DNA of 64,000 nucleotides from Paenisporosarcina sp049671445 (GCF_049671445.1 NZ_JBATUX010000109.1:4424-68423); one strand, 5' to 3'. Counted from the first letter of the stretch, positions 42,528-51,760 are shown. Notes: generated from the letters alone by a model not told the origin. Made by a program: numbers and translations.

Positions 42528-43001
42528 CTAATCCCAAAAATTAAAGATTACATCTCCAACTCTCCTAGGTTTCCAATAGAATAATTCATGTAATTCAGCG
42601 TCGTTTAATTCATTGTCGTTGCTTAAAATAACTTTACCCCTAACCTTTTTAAACACTACTGTTTCATTCAGTTCCATTGAACTCAACACACAAGAAAATG
42701 AACTAAACATTCTAGCTAGGTGCTGATTATCAACAAATCTTATACTTCCATATTCAACTGAAGAAGCAAAAGCAATAAAAGAATAACTACTATTGAGTAA
42801 GATATAAAAATAGACATCGAAAATCTTTACATTTACTTTATAAAAGTTAGTTGCTACTTTCAGTTCTCCAAAAGACAAGACTTCTCCGCCATTCTCCGTG
42901 ACCAAAGCAAAACAAATCTTTTTAAATTGCTTTCCATCAACTGTTGGAGCAGGATTACCTTTTTCATCACTAAATCCCGTTACTCCGTTCAAAAGATACA
43001 T
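42528..43001 (-). CDS. Hypothetical protein
   Basis: A 157-residue soluble protein, strand-rich in its first two thirds (KKICFALVTENGGEVLSFG, FYKVNVKIFDVYFYILL). No signal peptide, membrane helix or known motif is seen. The ribosome binding site is weak (AGGTTTCC). It lies alone between the P-loop gene and the serine hydrolase. I do not recognise it. Confidence 0.5.
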   Translation of the reverse strand: MYLLNGVTGFSDEKGNPAPTVDGKQFKKICFALVTENGGEVLSFGELKVATNFYKVNVKIFDVYFYILLNSSYSFIAFASSVEYGSIRFVDNQHLARMFSSFSCVLSSMELNETVVFKKVRGKVILSNDNELNDAELHELFYWKPRRVGDVIFNFWD

Positions 43002-43116
43002 AAGGAAACCTACAATCTGTTATTATTTTTTGCTATTTGAAAAAGTGAGTACCTATCAATATTAGGACACATCTAATTGTATCCGGAAGTTTACCTAGCC
43101 CTCTTCTTCCCTCATA

Positions 43117-44160
43117 TTATATAGTGGTCTTGTCACTTGTTATTTTCGACAATTCTTCTTCAATTCCGTTCATTATGGCAAATGCTCCTTCGGACTTGTT
43201 TGAGCATACAACCAGCTTGAATGAAGAATCAGGATAATAAGCTGAATGAAAGCTAACTCCAGGATCATAGCCCATAATATGGTACTTCGATATCAGGTTT
43301 CCATATTTCTTTATCCATACTCCATAACCATAAAAACTATCTTCTTTGACTTGGGTATGATCAGTGAGTAACTGAATGGTGAGTGCTTTGTTTATCAGTC
43401 GATAATTGATTAGGGCTTCCCAAAACCTCGACATATCAGTTACTGTAACAAATGCTCCACCATCCGACCCACCTTTTACTGGTAAAGAATAAATATTCGT
43501 TTTCCATGTCCCATCAGCATTATCAATGTAACCTAGCGCAACTTTCTTCGGGAGAGAGTCAAAAGCAAAATACCCTGAATCCTTCATGCCTGCTACTTTA
43601 AAAATATTTTTCTGAACATAGTCAGTAAAGGCAAGACCACTCGCTTGTTCGATTATCAAACCTAACAAAATATAACCTGCATTATTGTAGTGAAAACGTT
43701 CACCCACTGAAGATTTCATGTTTTTATTTTGGAATAAAGGTAAGAAGTCTTTCAAACATCTAATGTGATACATTGGATTATTAATCCACAATTCTTCGAA
43801 ATCATCCATTACTTCTTCATCAAAATAATCAGGTATTCCAGAAGTATGAGTTAGCAACTGATGAATCGTAATCGTTTCGTCAAAATGCGGAAACTTTACA
43901 TTTAGGCTGTCTCTTAAAGTAGAGTCAAAGGAAATTTTTCCTTCCTCTACAAGCTGACAAATTGCGATTGAAGTGAAGAGCTTACAGCCTGAAGCTATTC
44001 CAAACCTAGTGTCTGTTTGATTTTTAATTTGTTCAGCACGATTCGCGTATCCGTAGCTTACATCTACTAAAACTTGGTCTTCATTTTTAACAAATGCTGT
44101 CCCCGAGAACTGATTATTACTTTGCAAGTTATGTATTTTATCAATAATGTTTCGTATCAT
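43117..44160 (-). CDS. Serine hydrolase, class C beta-lactamase family
   Basis: A 347-residue beta-lactamase/transpeptidase-like hydrolase. The nucleophile is in the Ser-x-x-Lys motif SGCK (about residue 55), the second motif is YNNAGY (Tyr-x-Asn, about 155) and a His-containing segment HIMGYDPG stands where the third motif is expected. There is no signal peptide, so it is probably cytoplasmic, like esterase-type relatives. ATG at 44160 follows GGGGGAATACAA. A 39-residue longer frame has no such site. The DUF4440 gene just upstream is likely in the same operon. Confidence 0.87.
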   Translation of the reverse strand: MIRNIIDKIHNLQSNNQFSGTAFVKNEDQVLVDVSYGYANRAEQIKNQTDTRFGIASGCKLFTSIAICQLVEEGKISFDSTLRDSLNVKFPHFDETITIHQLLTHTSGIPDYFDEEVMDDFEELWINNPMYHIRCLKDFLPLFQNKNMKSSVGERFHYNNAGYILLGLIIEQASGLAFTDYVQKNIFKVAGMKDSGYFAFDSLPKKVALGYIDNADGTWKTNIYSLPVKGGSDGGAFVTVTDMSRFWEALINYRLINKALTIQLLTDHTQVKEDSFYGYGVWIKKYGNLISKYHIMGYDPGVSFHSAYYPDSSFKLVVCSNKSEGAFAIMNGIEEELSKITSDKTTI

Positions 44161-44221
44161 TTGTATTCCCCCATTTAGAATCATCTCCTGCAACAAAACA
44201 GTATGAAATGAAAAACCCGTT

Positions 44222-44581
44222 TTATTGTGCTTGAGTGGGTGTCCCTTGATGGAAAAACATTTTCCATTTGCCATCACTGAATTTCCATATGGAACTACGC
44301 AAAGTATGTTGCATTTTTATTTCGTTATATATTCGGTAAGTGGTTAACACTGTGTTGGTAGAAAGTTGATGAATTTCAAAATTACTTAATGTCATCTTTA
44401 CTACGCCATTACCATCTACCTCAATTCCATTTTTGTACCATACTGTTCCGGAACTTCCAAACTCAAAAAAATCGCTCGCAAGTAAATTTGTAAGTTCTTC
44501 ACGTGAACTTCGTATTTCAGGTAACAATAATTTTTCTTCTAGCTGTAATAGATGTTCTTTTAAATGTACTTGATCAGACAT
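44222..44581 (-). CDS. DUF4440 (SnoaL/NTF2-like) protein
   Basis: A 119-residue NTF2-fold protein: an N-terminal helix (LLQLEEKLLLPEIRSSREEL), the FFEFGSSG segment, and C-terminal strands ending RSSIWKFSDGKWKMFFHQGT, the family's hallmark Trp-rich end. Members are often enzymes or immunity-like proteins of unclear role. TGAGG precedes the ATG. The gene lies 61 nt before the serine hydrolase start. Confidence 0.8.
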   Translation of the reverse strand: MSDQVHLKEHLLQLEEKLLLPEIRSSREELTNLLASDFFEFGSSGTVWYKNGIEVDGNGVVKMTLSNFEIHQLSTNTVLTTYRIYNEIKMQHTLRSSIWKFSDGKWKMFFHQGTPTQAQ

Positions 44582-44765
44582 TATTTATACCTCATTTCAT
44601 AAATTCGATGCATCCAAGGGTTTAGCCCCCTTTACATTATTCTACATGTACAGATATTTTCCTTTTTCTTCAAAAAACATTATATAATATAAGAAATCAA
44701 TTCAAAGAACGACATGACTAATAGCTAGTGTAAATCGAATTTATTAAGTAAATGAGGGGCTCATA

Positions 44766-45404
44766 ATGTTGGAATGGATAGCGATAATTACCATGTTAAT
44801 TGATCATATTGGATATGAGTTTTTCCCAGGTGATCTAACTTGGAGAACCATAGGAAGAATTGCATTTCCTATTTACACGTTCCTGTTAGTGAGGGGGTTA
44901 ACATTAACGAGAAATAGGTCTACCTACTTTAATAGATTAGTCGGTATTGCCGTATTAGCACAAATTCCTTTTACGCTCCTATTCGAAATCTATACACTAA
45001 ACGTAATCTTCACCTTATTGTACGGAGCGAGTGCTGTTGTACTGTATGAAAAAGTTAGTAGGATTTGGGGAATTTTCATTCTCGTGATATTAGGTCTCAT
45101 CATGTTACCTATTTCTGATTTTACTGACTATGGTATTTATGGATACTTACTGTTTTTACTTTATTATTTTCTGAAAGAAAAATCAGTAGCACTACTAATA
45201 GGTCATATCATTTTAGACGTTTTATATAGCCTGAATTATTTTGGTTTTTGGCACTCTATACAATCATTTAGTATCTTTGCCACAATCATAATAATTTTTA
45301 AAAATTACCTACCTAAAGTAAAAATTCCAAGACTTTTCTACCGAGCTTTCTACCCCGCTCACTTGTTGATTTTGTATCTCTTATCATTATTGATTCATGG
45401 ATAA
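44766..45404 (+). CDS. TraX family membrane protein
   Basis: A 212-residue integral membrane protein with about seven helices. It opens with the TraX pattern LEWIAIITMLIDHIGYEFF and WRTIGRIAFPIYTFLLVRG. In conjugative plasmids TraX acetylates pilin, and chromosomal homologues are common in Firmicutes with unknown role, probably acyltransfer to a surface molecule. GAGGGGCTCATA precedes the ATG. No conjugation gene is near. Confidence 0.85.
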   Translation: MLEWIAIITMLIDHIGYEFFPGDLTWRTIGRIAFPIYTFLLVRGLTLTRNRSTYFNRLVGIAVLAQIPFTLLFEIYTLNVIFTLLYGASAVVLYEKVSRIWGIFILVILGLIMLPISDFTDYGIYGYLLFLLYYFLKEKSVALLIGHIILDVLYSLNYFGFWHSIQSFSIFATIIIIFKNYLPKVKIPRLFYRAFYPAHLLILYLLSLLIHG

Positions 45405-45612
45405 GGCTGAAGCGTTGTTTTAATACAAAAAGAAAAAGATATCACAAAGACAGCTTAGAGATCCTTATAAGACCCTGCATAATAAAACGTCTTTTATTCG
45501 TAGTGGAAAAATTCTAGATAGATACAACTTAAATGTGAAAAATAATAATGTATCCTACTTAATAAATCAAAGAATAACTGAATGGAGTTCTTTTTATCAA
45601 CGATAATTACAG

Positions 45613-45885
45613 TTATATTTGTTTATCAAGAAAACGCATAAATTTAAGTTGGGCTTTTTCACTACGAATAATTTTCTTAACTCGTATTGTGCTTTGTAAA
45701 TAGCCTCTAACATGTCTATTTACAAAAAACATACTGTGGTATTTCTCTTCGTCATATATCGTTTTAAACCACTCTAGTTTTTTTAACCGCTCAATATTCC
45801 GGTCAATTTTTCTCGTATTTAAAGAATTATCAACATTAATTCCACCTAGCAACCCTGCAATAATATCCACTAGAAAACTTAACAC
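45613..45885 (-). CDS. Small hypothetical protein
   Basis: A 90-residue protein. The N-terminus is hydrophobic (LSFLVDIIAGLLGG) and the rest strongly basic and helical (RKIDRNIERLKKLEWF). The GTG start has AAAGGTGAGGTT in front. It follows the signal-peptidase-like gene by 45 nt on the same strand and may belong to the sigma operon. No family is recognised. Confidence 0.5.
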   Translation of the reverse strand: MLSFLVDIIAGLLGGINVDNSLNTRKIDRNIERLKKLEWFKTIYDEEKYHSMFFVNRHVRGYLQSTIRVKKIIRSEKAQLKFMRFLDKQI

Positions 45886-45930
45886 AACCTCACCTTTTCT
45901 TTGCTACCTATTTAAAATTAAATATGCATT

Positions 45931-46767
45931 TTACTTTGAATAACCTAATACGTTTCCAACAATACTCTCTATGGATAAAACCCCAAAATATCTACTATCT
46001 ACACCTCTCGAACCATTGTCCACTAAAACATAAACCGTGTTCTCAACAACTTTTACAGGATCAGTTGTAGTAGCAAAGTAATCTTTATCATCCTCTTCAT
46101 TTCCTCTATTGACTGGATCAACTCTTTTAAAATATTCTTCTTCGTCCATACCTGTTTTTAATGTTTGGGCATAAAAAGCCTCTAATTTTTTATCGTCAAT
46201 ATATACTTGACCACTTTTCATTTCAACCGTTTCTCCCGGTAAACCCACTACTCTTGCTATATAATAATCAGGCATTTTGAATTCAGGATTGCTCTCTATT
46301 CTAAAGCTAGGCGATTTAAAGTAAATGACATCTCCGCGTTCAATACTTGAATAATCTAGGCCAACTACTAAGTTACTGTGAGTCAAAGAATCATAATCAT
46401 GATTTCCGCTATCCATGTTATCTGAAGTCCATTCTATTAATATCGAGTTTTCCGGAGGTTCAACAGTTTCAACTTCTTGTTTTGTATTAATATCTGTAAT
46501 TGTTTCTATTTCCTGAGTTTCTTTAGACAGTGTTGTGTTTGGATTTCCTTGATTGAACAAGTTCAATTCTTCTCCCATGAAATAAGCACCAAAGCCTAAA
46601 AACCCAACAGCTATAGTTAAAGTTAAGAAATTTGGAATCAAATTAATCCTAATATGTTTTTTTGAAATACGATTTCGGACATTTATTTTACTTTCCTCAG
46701 TAAATTTTTGGCCTTTAAAAACTGTATTGTCCATAGCAGCGCGCAGATTAGTCAGTTTATTCGTCAT
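45931..46767 (-). CDS. Membrane protein with a catalytically dead signal-peptidase-I domain, probable anti-sigma factor
   Basis: A 278-residue protein: an N-terminal cytoplasmic part (about 1-46), one membrane helix (about 48-68), a linker, and an S26-like domain. Box D is conserved (IARVVGLPGETVEMKSGQVYID) and so is box E (DNGSRGVDSRYFG). Where signal peptidase I has Gly-Asp-Ser-Met this protein has Ser-Asp-Asn-Met, and where the catalytic Lys stands (VKR) it has Ala (IAR). Both catalytic residues are gone. It overlaps the ECF sigma gene stop, the usual place for an anti-sigma factor, so a sensor role is inferred. Confidence 0.75.
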   Translation of the reverse strand: MTNKLTNLRAAMDNTVFKGQKFTEESKINVRNRISKKHIRINLIPNFLTLTIAVGFLGFGAYFMGEELNLFNQGNPNTTLSKETQEIETITDINTKQEVETVEPPENSILIEWTSDNMDSGNHDYDSLTHSNLVVGLDYSSIERGDVIYFKSPSFRIESNPEFKMPDYYIARVVGLPGETVEMKSGQVYIDDKKLEAFYAQTLKTGMDEEEYFKRVDPVNRGNEEDDKDYFATTTDPVKVVENTVYVLVDNGSRGVDSRYFGVLSIESIVGNVLGYSK

Positions 46768-47314
46768 TGATATCACTGCTTTCTAATAAAGTTTTCAACA
46801 TGGCTTTACTTCTTTTCAATCGAGTCTTTATGGTATTTGGATTGGTTTTCAATAATTCACTAATATCTTGAATAGACAGGTTTTCATAATAGTAAAGAAT
46901 AATCACTTCTCTATACTTAATGGACAATGACAAAACACCTTCGGAAACTAATTCTCGTTCATCCTTTTTAATTGATGTATGTTCAGGAGATGGCTCAGGA
47001 GAACGAAGAATTGCAAAAAGGCTATTATTTACAATGACCCGTTTTAGAAGTGAACTCTTCAACACATCTTTGCAACGATTTACGGTAACACGGTAAATCC
47101 ATGATTTAAACGAAATGATTTCCGGTATTGTTTTGTACATTTTATAACATGTGACAAACACATCTTGAACCACTTCCTGCGCTTTTCCCCAATCTTTAAG
47201 ATAACTAAAAGCCAGTATCGTCAATCTGTCCCCATATTCGTTCATTATTTCTTCTAACCATTCATCCTGTTTTGTTTCAGAAGTGGCCTTACTCTCGATA
47301 TTGGTCAGCTCCAT
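46757..47314 (-). CDS. ECF-type RNA polymerase sigma factor
   Basis: A 185-residue sigma-70 factor of the ECF class. Region 2 is seen in LTILAFSYLKDWGKAQEVVQ (with the Asp-Ala-Glu-like core) and SFKSWIYRVTVNRCKD. Region 4 is in LSLSIKYREVIILYYYENLS and TIKTRLKRSKAMLK. It would direct RNA polymerase to stress or envelope genes. GAGGTGA precedes the ATG. A typical ECF promoter stands just upstream of this gene itself, suggesting autoregulation, and the next gene overlaps its end. Confidence 0.93.
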   Translation of the reverse strand: MELTNIESKATSETKQDEWLEEIMNEYGDRLTILAFSYLKDWGKAQEVVQDVFVTCYKMYKTIPEIISFKSWIYRVTVNRCKDVLKSSLLKRVIVNNSLFAILRSPEPSPEHTSIKKDERELVSEGVLSLSIKYREVIILYYYENLSIQDISELLKTNPNTIKTRLKRSKAMLKTLLESSDINDE

Positions 47315-47343
47315 CCATTCACCTCTTTTTTAATTACACCTAA

Positions 47344-47370
47344 GACGAGATTGAAGCATTCAGAGTTTCA
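47344..47370 (-). promoter_or_regulatory. Candidate autoregulatory ECF promoter
   Basis: On the minus strand, TGAAAC (47370-47365), a 17-bp spacer and CGTC (47347-47344) match the ECF (sigma-W like) promoter form TGAAAC-N16/17-CGTC/A. The predicted start is about 20 nt before the sigma gene ATG. Confidence 0.65.
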
Positions 47371-47390
47371 ATTTGTTATATTTGCATGAA

Positions 47391-47426
47391 ATAAAAATAA
47401 GGATTTAACACTGCATGTTAAATCCT
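47391..47426 (-). terminator. Terminator of the DUF1801 gene
   Basis: AGGATTTAACA (47400-47410) and TGTTAAATCCT (47416-47426) are perfect arms with a U-rich run on the minus strand. Confidence 0.8.
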
Positions 47427-47507
47427 CGTTGTTATCTACTTCGATAACTCAAAACCATCTAATTTTTGTTAAGACTGTTTCCCTTAAAAAGCTTATCATG
47501 CAGCTTT

Positions 47508-47930
47508 TTAACGGCTCGGATATAGGTTTTGCATGAAAGTGACGGTTTGGACAATTAAGGCCTTCATGACATCTACATCAATATCTGAAACTTTATTAAT
47601 GTAAACACAAGATTTCCCGGACGTATGTTTTCCAAGGTCTTTTAATAATTCACCTCGTATAGCTTCATCTGTTGTAAAATACAAACTGATCTTTGCTTTG
47701 CGAGGCGAAAAACCAACAAGTGCAGCATCGCCTTCATGTCCAGAGTCGTATTTATAGTGATATGATCCGAATCCAATAATACTTGGTCCCCACATTTTTG
47801 CCGGAAAACCTGTCGTTTCAGTAAAAATATCTAACAATTTATATGCGTCTTCTCGCTTTTTTAGATTTTCAACGTTTTCAATAAACTCTATGACACTAGA
47901 TTCAGTTTCCTCCGTTTTTAGTTCGTACAT
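47508..47930 (-). CDS. DUF1801 protein
   Basis: A 140-residue soluble protein of the DUF1801/YdhG type. Marks are the AKMWGPSIIGFGSYHYKY segment and LVGFSPRKAKISLYF in the middle. Some members are annotated as iron chaperone-like, but no function is proven. AAAGGGGAG precedes the ATG. It has its own terminator. Confidence 0.85.
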   Translation of the reverse strand: MYELKTEETESSVIEFIENVENLKKREDAYKLLDIFTETTGFPAKMWGPSIIGFGSYHYKYDSGHEGDAALVGFSPRKAKISLYFTTDEAIRGELLKDLGKHTSGKSCVYINKVSDIDVDVMKALIVQTVTFMQNLYPSR

Positions 47931-47993
47931 AATAGAATCTCCCCTTTATCATCATTTTTATTTTCAGTCAAACAACAACGAGCTATTTTAAGA

Positions 47994-48206
47994 TTAATTC
48001 CTAAACGATAATCCTCTGTCATTAAGAGCAAGTCGAATTTGTTCAAGTGCTTTAGGTCCCATACCATGTAATTTCAAGACCTCAACTTCACTCAGTACAG
48101 TGAATTGTTCAAGTTTTACATAGCCAGCGCCCTCGAGTGCTCTTCGTGCTGGCTTCGCTAATTCAGTTGGAAGGTCACTTTTTTTACTACTGTCATTTAA
48201 TGACAT
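47994..48206 (-). CDS. RNA polymerase alpha-CTD-like helix-hairpin-helix protein
   Basis: A 70-residue protein with the alpha-subunit C-terminal fold: LPTELAKPARRALEGAGY, then LSEVEVLKLHGMGPKALEQI with the helix-hairpin-helix GMGPKA. Such small proteins are common in Bacilli and probably bind DNA; the target is unknown. GGAGAGCGAAAG precedes the ATG. It lies 24 nt before the permease stop, convergent to none, on the same strand. Confidence 0.8.
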   Translation of the reverse strand: MSLNDSSKKSDLPTELAKPARRALEGAGYVKLEQFTVLSEVEVLKLHGMGPKALEQIRLALNDRGLSFRN

Positions 48207-48230
48207 CTTTCGCTCTCCATTCTATTCAAT

Positions 48231-49274
48231 CTAAAAAAGTTTAATTCTTTGAAAAGAGTTATCGCTTTTGATAAATTCCGTTTCTGTTCTTCTCTCAATA
48301 GGTTCCCTTAAGTGATCAGCAGTTGCTAAAACATTCGTAAGCCCTTCCATCATTGCTTTAGCGGATAAAATTAAAATTGATATAAATAGGATTGGGATGA
48401 AGGATATCCACGGATAAGAAGTCCATAAATAATCCCACCACATCCCTAACAGTCCAGCCCATTCGTTTGAATTGGAGAGTTGTTTTGTGTAACCAAATAA
48501 ATCTCCTCTTCTAGTAAATCCACCAATAAAAATACCCAATACAGCTAAATGTGACATCAGAATCAAAGTTTGTATGAAATCTCTTAAAAAGATAATAGCT
48601 ATTTGAGGAACTAAAAAGAGTTTTATATGTTTTGAAACTATACGCCAATTACTTGCCCCAAGTGTTCTTGAACTTTCAATAAACTCTTTGTTGTAAATAG
48701 CTTTAACTTCATTTGCTATTAAGATAGAATTTGTTGGAATAAAAAGCGCAGCCAATACAACTAAAAAAAGGACAATCCTATTCCAATATGGTAGAGGTTC
48801 AGGGCCCCTCACTAATACCCCATCGATATCATATACGATAACTTCTTGGATTAGAATCACATTCAAAAGCAAGAATGCCAACAATGTGATTGGGAAGTAA
48901 TTTAATGCATCTGCAATCGATTTAAGTGGTCGTTCAATCTTCTGAAGAAAGAAATGAATGAATAAACCGATCCATATGGATGGGAAAACACGTAAAAAAG
49001 TAATGATTAATGTTGCTGCAATCGTATACTTCGTACCAACTATCATCACAATTAATAAATCTCGACCAAAGTTGTCTGTTCCAAAAGGAGGAAATATTTT
49101 CATACTATATGGAGCTGGAAGAGGTTTTCCACTGCTATCAAATAGTAATGGTGATGTGGGTATACGGTCGTTAAATATGAAAAAATAAAGAATACTGACT
49201 AAAAGCATCGAGTTAATGATGAAAAATCCTGTTATAAACAGCTTATTTAAAAACAACCGTTTCATAATGAACAT
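48231..49274 (-). CDS. ABC transporter permease, DppC/OppC type
   Basis: A 347-residue membrane protein of the oligopeptide/nickel permease family. The N-terminal part resembles OppC_N (MKIFPPFGTDNFGRDLL, the usual GTD-x-GRD motif), followed by about six helices, with the cytoplasmic EAA-type loop in FIESSRTLGASNWRIVSKH. It pairs with the permease gene upstream (overlapping by about 5 nt on transcription order). No ATPase or solute-binding protein lies in the cluster, so either they are elsewhere or the pair works otherwise. Confidence 0.82.
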   Translation of the reverse strand: MFIMKRLFLNKLFITGFFIINSMLLVSILYFFIFNDRIPTSPLLFDSSGKPLPAPYSMKIFPPFGTDNFGRDLLIVMIVGTKYTIAATLIITFLRVFPSIWIGLFIHFFLQKIERPLKSIADALNYFPITLLAFLLLNVILIQEVIVYDIDGVLVRGPEPLPYWNRIVLFLVVLAALFIPTNSILIANEVKAIYNKEFIESSRTLGASNWRIVSKHIKLFLVPQIAIIFLRDFIQTLILMSHLAVLGIFIGGFTRRGDLFGYTKQLSNSNEWAGLLGMWWDYLWTSYPWISFIPILFISILILSAKAMMEGLTNVLATADHLREPIERRTETEFIKSDNSFQRIKLF

Positions 49275-49279
49275 TTATT

Positions 49280-50146
49280 TCACCATTCCAATCTTTGGCC
49301 AGTATTTTTTTCAATCAGAGTGGTAATAAGTGCGTATAAAATGAACACGGGAAGAAAAAACATAATTAAGGTGAATGCAATTACATTAGGATTTGGATAA
49401 CTCGTAATGAATGTAAATATTCCATAAACATTGAATAATTTTTCGAAAATTACCATTGAGGATAATAAATAGAGAACTATCGTTTTACTATGACTAAACA
49501 GACTAGGTACTATATTTCTTAATACATGAGAGAAAAAAATATAGCTTTTGTTAAAGCCTTTGCTTTTGGCTAATTCAATGTATGGCTTTTTCCACTCTTC
49601 ATTTACTAAATGGAGGTTAATCCTATAAATCATAAAGGACGGAATTAAAGCCAATGAAAAGATAGGTAAGAAATAAGTATTGTTTTGTGAAGAGCCCGCA
49701 ACAGGAAATAATAAGGTCCCTGTTTGCTGGAAATAATAAATCACTGTAAATTGAATAACGATAATGATGAATAAATCTGGCAATGATTCCAACAAAGAAA
49801 TAATTTTGGATACACCTTCATTTAATTTTTGTGGAAGTAGAATCGTTACATAAGTGATGAACAAACCAATGATCATCGAAATACATATTGATGAGAGGAA
49901 AATTATTAGGGAGTAAATGTAATAATCCCAAAAATTAATGAAAATTGAATACTGACGGTTAGTTGGACCTAAAATTAATAGATTTTCAGGAAAAACCAAG
50001 GATTTCACAATGTGAAGTATATTTTCCAAAAACAATATGGCATCAAGCTGGATCCCATTAGTAAATAACCCGACAAAAGCGCTTATCAGAATAATGCCAA
50101 TTACAACAAATAAAAAACGTGTCAATACAGTAAAAGTTGAGCTCAT
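49280..50146 (-). CDS. ABC transporter permease, DppB/OppB type
   Basis: A 288-residue permease with about six helices and the cytoplasmic EAA-type loop in PYIELAKSKGFNKSYIFFSHV. ATG at 50146 follows GGAGGG. An upstream in-frame extension to 50185 has no ribosome binding site. It forms the second half of a two-permease complex with the DppC-type protein. Residues outside the loop region are hydrophobic and poorly conserved, so the substrate is unknown. Confidence 0.8.
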   Translation of the reverse strand: MSSTFTVLTRFLFVVIGIILISAFVGLFTNGIQLDAILFLENILHIVKSLVFPENLLILGPTNRQYSIFINFWDYYIYSLIIFLSSICISMIIGLFITYVTILLPQKLNEGVSKIISLLESLPDLFIIIVIQFTVIYYFQQTGTLLFPVAGSSQNNTYFLPIFSLALIPSFMIYRINLHLVNEEWKKPYIELAKSKGFNKSYIFFSHVLRNIVPSLFSHSKTIVLYLLSSMVIFEKLFNVYGIFTFITSYPNPNVIAFTLIMFFLPVFILYALITTLIEKNTGQRLEW

Positions 50147-50425
50147 AAAAATCCCTCCATTAACGCATAAACCAAAGATATACATTTAAAGTTAAGATTA
50201 CCATATACACCTTTTAGAAAATAGACAGATAATAACCAAGAGCTATCTTTGCCAGAAAAAACTATCTTTGAAGATATTCGACCTATAACTTCCAAATCCT
50301 CCCTCAAATAATTTGATTCATATAATAAACAAAACATGCATGAAATAAAGCAAAAGGTTAGATGTAAATGCAGTCATACTTAATTTTTCATTTTTTGGAG
50401 AACATATGAATCAAGAGGTGATAAT

Positions 50426-51688
50426 ATGGCAAAATTACTTCATATCCTTGTTATCTTATGTTTGATTTCCCCATCCATTATCCATGCAAATGTAGAGCCG
50501 ACCGATCCAAGTGTGAGAGTAGCATTTATTAAGGATGGATTTTTGTGGATACAAGAAAATGACAAACTAGAAGTACTGACCGATAAAAAAGCAGTGTACT
50601 CTAATCCTCCACAGTGGTCTTTCGACGGGAAGATGCTTCTTTATCAAAAAGAAGTGACAGAAACCATCAATGAAAATAAGGAAATGCAAAATGAATTATG
50701 GGTTTATGACATAAAGACAAAAAAGCATTCCAAAATCTTCTACGATGGATATAATCCAAAATGGGCACCACACGAAAATATTGTGGCATTTCAAAGTGGC
50801 CCCGTTCTAAATATATCTGACCTAAACAGCTTTTATAATATCGCTCTAGGAGTAAGCGATTATGAATGGCAGCCCGATGGAAAAGGTTTTATTGTTTCAT
50901 CTAGTGCTTCTCTTCGCCCAGATGGATGGACTAATCCGATTCTTTACACCATTTCAATAGAGAAAGGTTATCGAAACATCAAAATTCCAACAAAAATTGT
51001 AAAGAGGTTTTTTGTAATTCCTAAAGAAGTAGGAACGGGTGAAATTAAAATACCTTCGATTACCGCAAGTTCAATATCTTTCTCGCCTAATAAAAAATGG
51101 ATATCCTTTATTGTGTCTCCTACTGCTTCATGGGCGATGGATAGTGAGATGCTATGTGTGATTTCTGTAGACGGTAAAGAGTTTACTGTAATTGATGAGC
51201 TTGCCTTCGGATTCCCACCAAAGTGGGCTTATAACCATGATTTCCTAGGGTATATAGCGGGCGGAGGACGCATTGTATTTGGTTTTAAAAATAAAAATTT
51301 AAAAGTAACGGAACCACCTGCTTATTATACTTTCGATCTTACGCCTAAAACCTATGCGGAACTGGATTTTACTTGGGTTGATGATACCTCGCTCATTGTT
51401 TCGAGGGTTACTGAAAGTGAATGGTCAAATGATGCGAATAAGCGACCGAAACCTTCATTATATTTTTTGACACTAACAGGAGAAAAACAGATGAAAATAA
51501 CGACACCTCCAAAAGATCAAGTAGATTTCAATCCCATTTTCTTACCTTCAATAAATAAATTAACCTGGTTAAGAAAAAGTGATATTGTCTCTGGAAAAGG
51601 GGATTTGTGGATAGCTGATTCGGATGGAAGAAATGCAAGAGTATGGATACACGATGTTGAGGAATACAGCTTTTTTCCATCAATGTAA
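50426..51688 (+). CDS. Secreted TolB-like beta-propeller protein
   Basis: A 420-residue protein with a signal peptide (AKLLHILVILCLISPSIIHA) and repeated WD40/TolB-like blades: NPPQWSFDGKMLLYQ, YNPKWAPHENIVAFQ, ISFSPNKKWISFI, FPPKWAYNHDFLGYI, DFNPIFLPSINKLTWL. The repeats each have the Asp-Gly-x-x or Asn-Lys-x-x turn. It should act outside the cell as a binding platform. Its partner is unknown; the divergent permease pair is a candidate. AGAGGTGATA precedes the ATG. Confidence 0.8.
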   Translation: MAKLLHILVILCLISPSIIHANVEPTDPSVRVAFIKDGFLWIQENDKLEVLTDKKAVYSNPPQWSFDGKMLLYQKEVTETINENKEMQNELWVYDIKTKKHSKIFYDGYNPKWAPHENIVAFQSGPVLNISDLNSFYNIALGVSDYEWQPDGKGFIVSSSASLRPDGWTNPILYTISIEKGYRNIKIPTKIVKRFFVIPKEVGTGEIKIPSITASSISFSPNKKWISFIVSPTASWAMDSEMLCVISVDGKEFTVIDELAFGFPPKWAYNHDFLGYIAGGGRIVFGFKNKNLKVTEPPAYYTFDLTPKTYAELDFTWVDDTSLIVSRVTESEWSNDANKRPKPSLYFLTLTGEKQMKITTPPKDQVDFNPIFLPSINKLTWLRKSDIVSGKGDLWIADSDGRNARVWIHDVEEYSFFPSM

Positions 51689-51714
51689 GTTGGCTGTCGT
51701 AACTTTAGTCCCAA

Positions 51715-51756
51715 CAAAAAATCCCACTTGTCTAAAAAGACAAATGGGATTTTTTG
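51715..51756. terminator. Bidirectional terminator TolB-like / argH
   Basis: AAAAATCCCACTTGTCT and AGACAAATGGGATTTTTT form long arms with A and T tails between convergent genes. Confidence 0.9.
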
Positions 51757-51760
51757 AATG

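Noticed and set aside
44766..45404. TraX as evidence for an integrated conjugative element
   Set aside because: No relaxase, coupling protein, integrase or attachment site was seen nearby; chromosomal TraX genes are common in Firmicutes.
50143..50337. Possible 64-codon gene upstream of the DppB-type permease
   Set aside because: No ribosome binding site, overlap with the permease start and no recognisable pattern; treated as the permease leader region.
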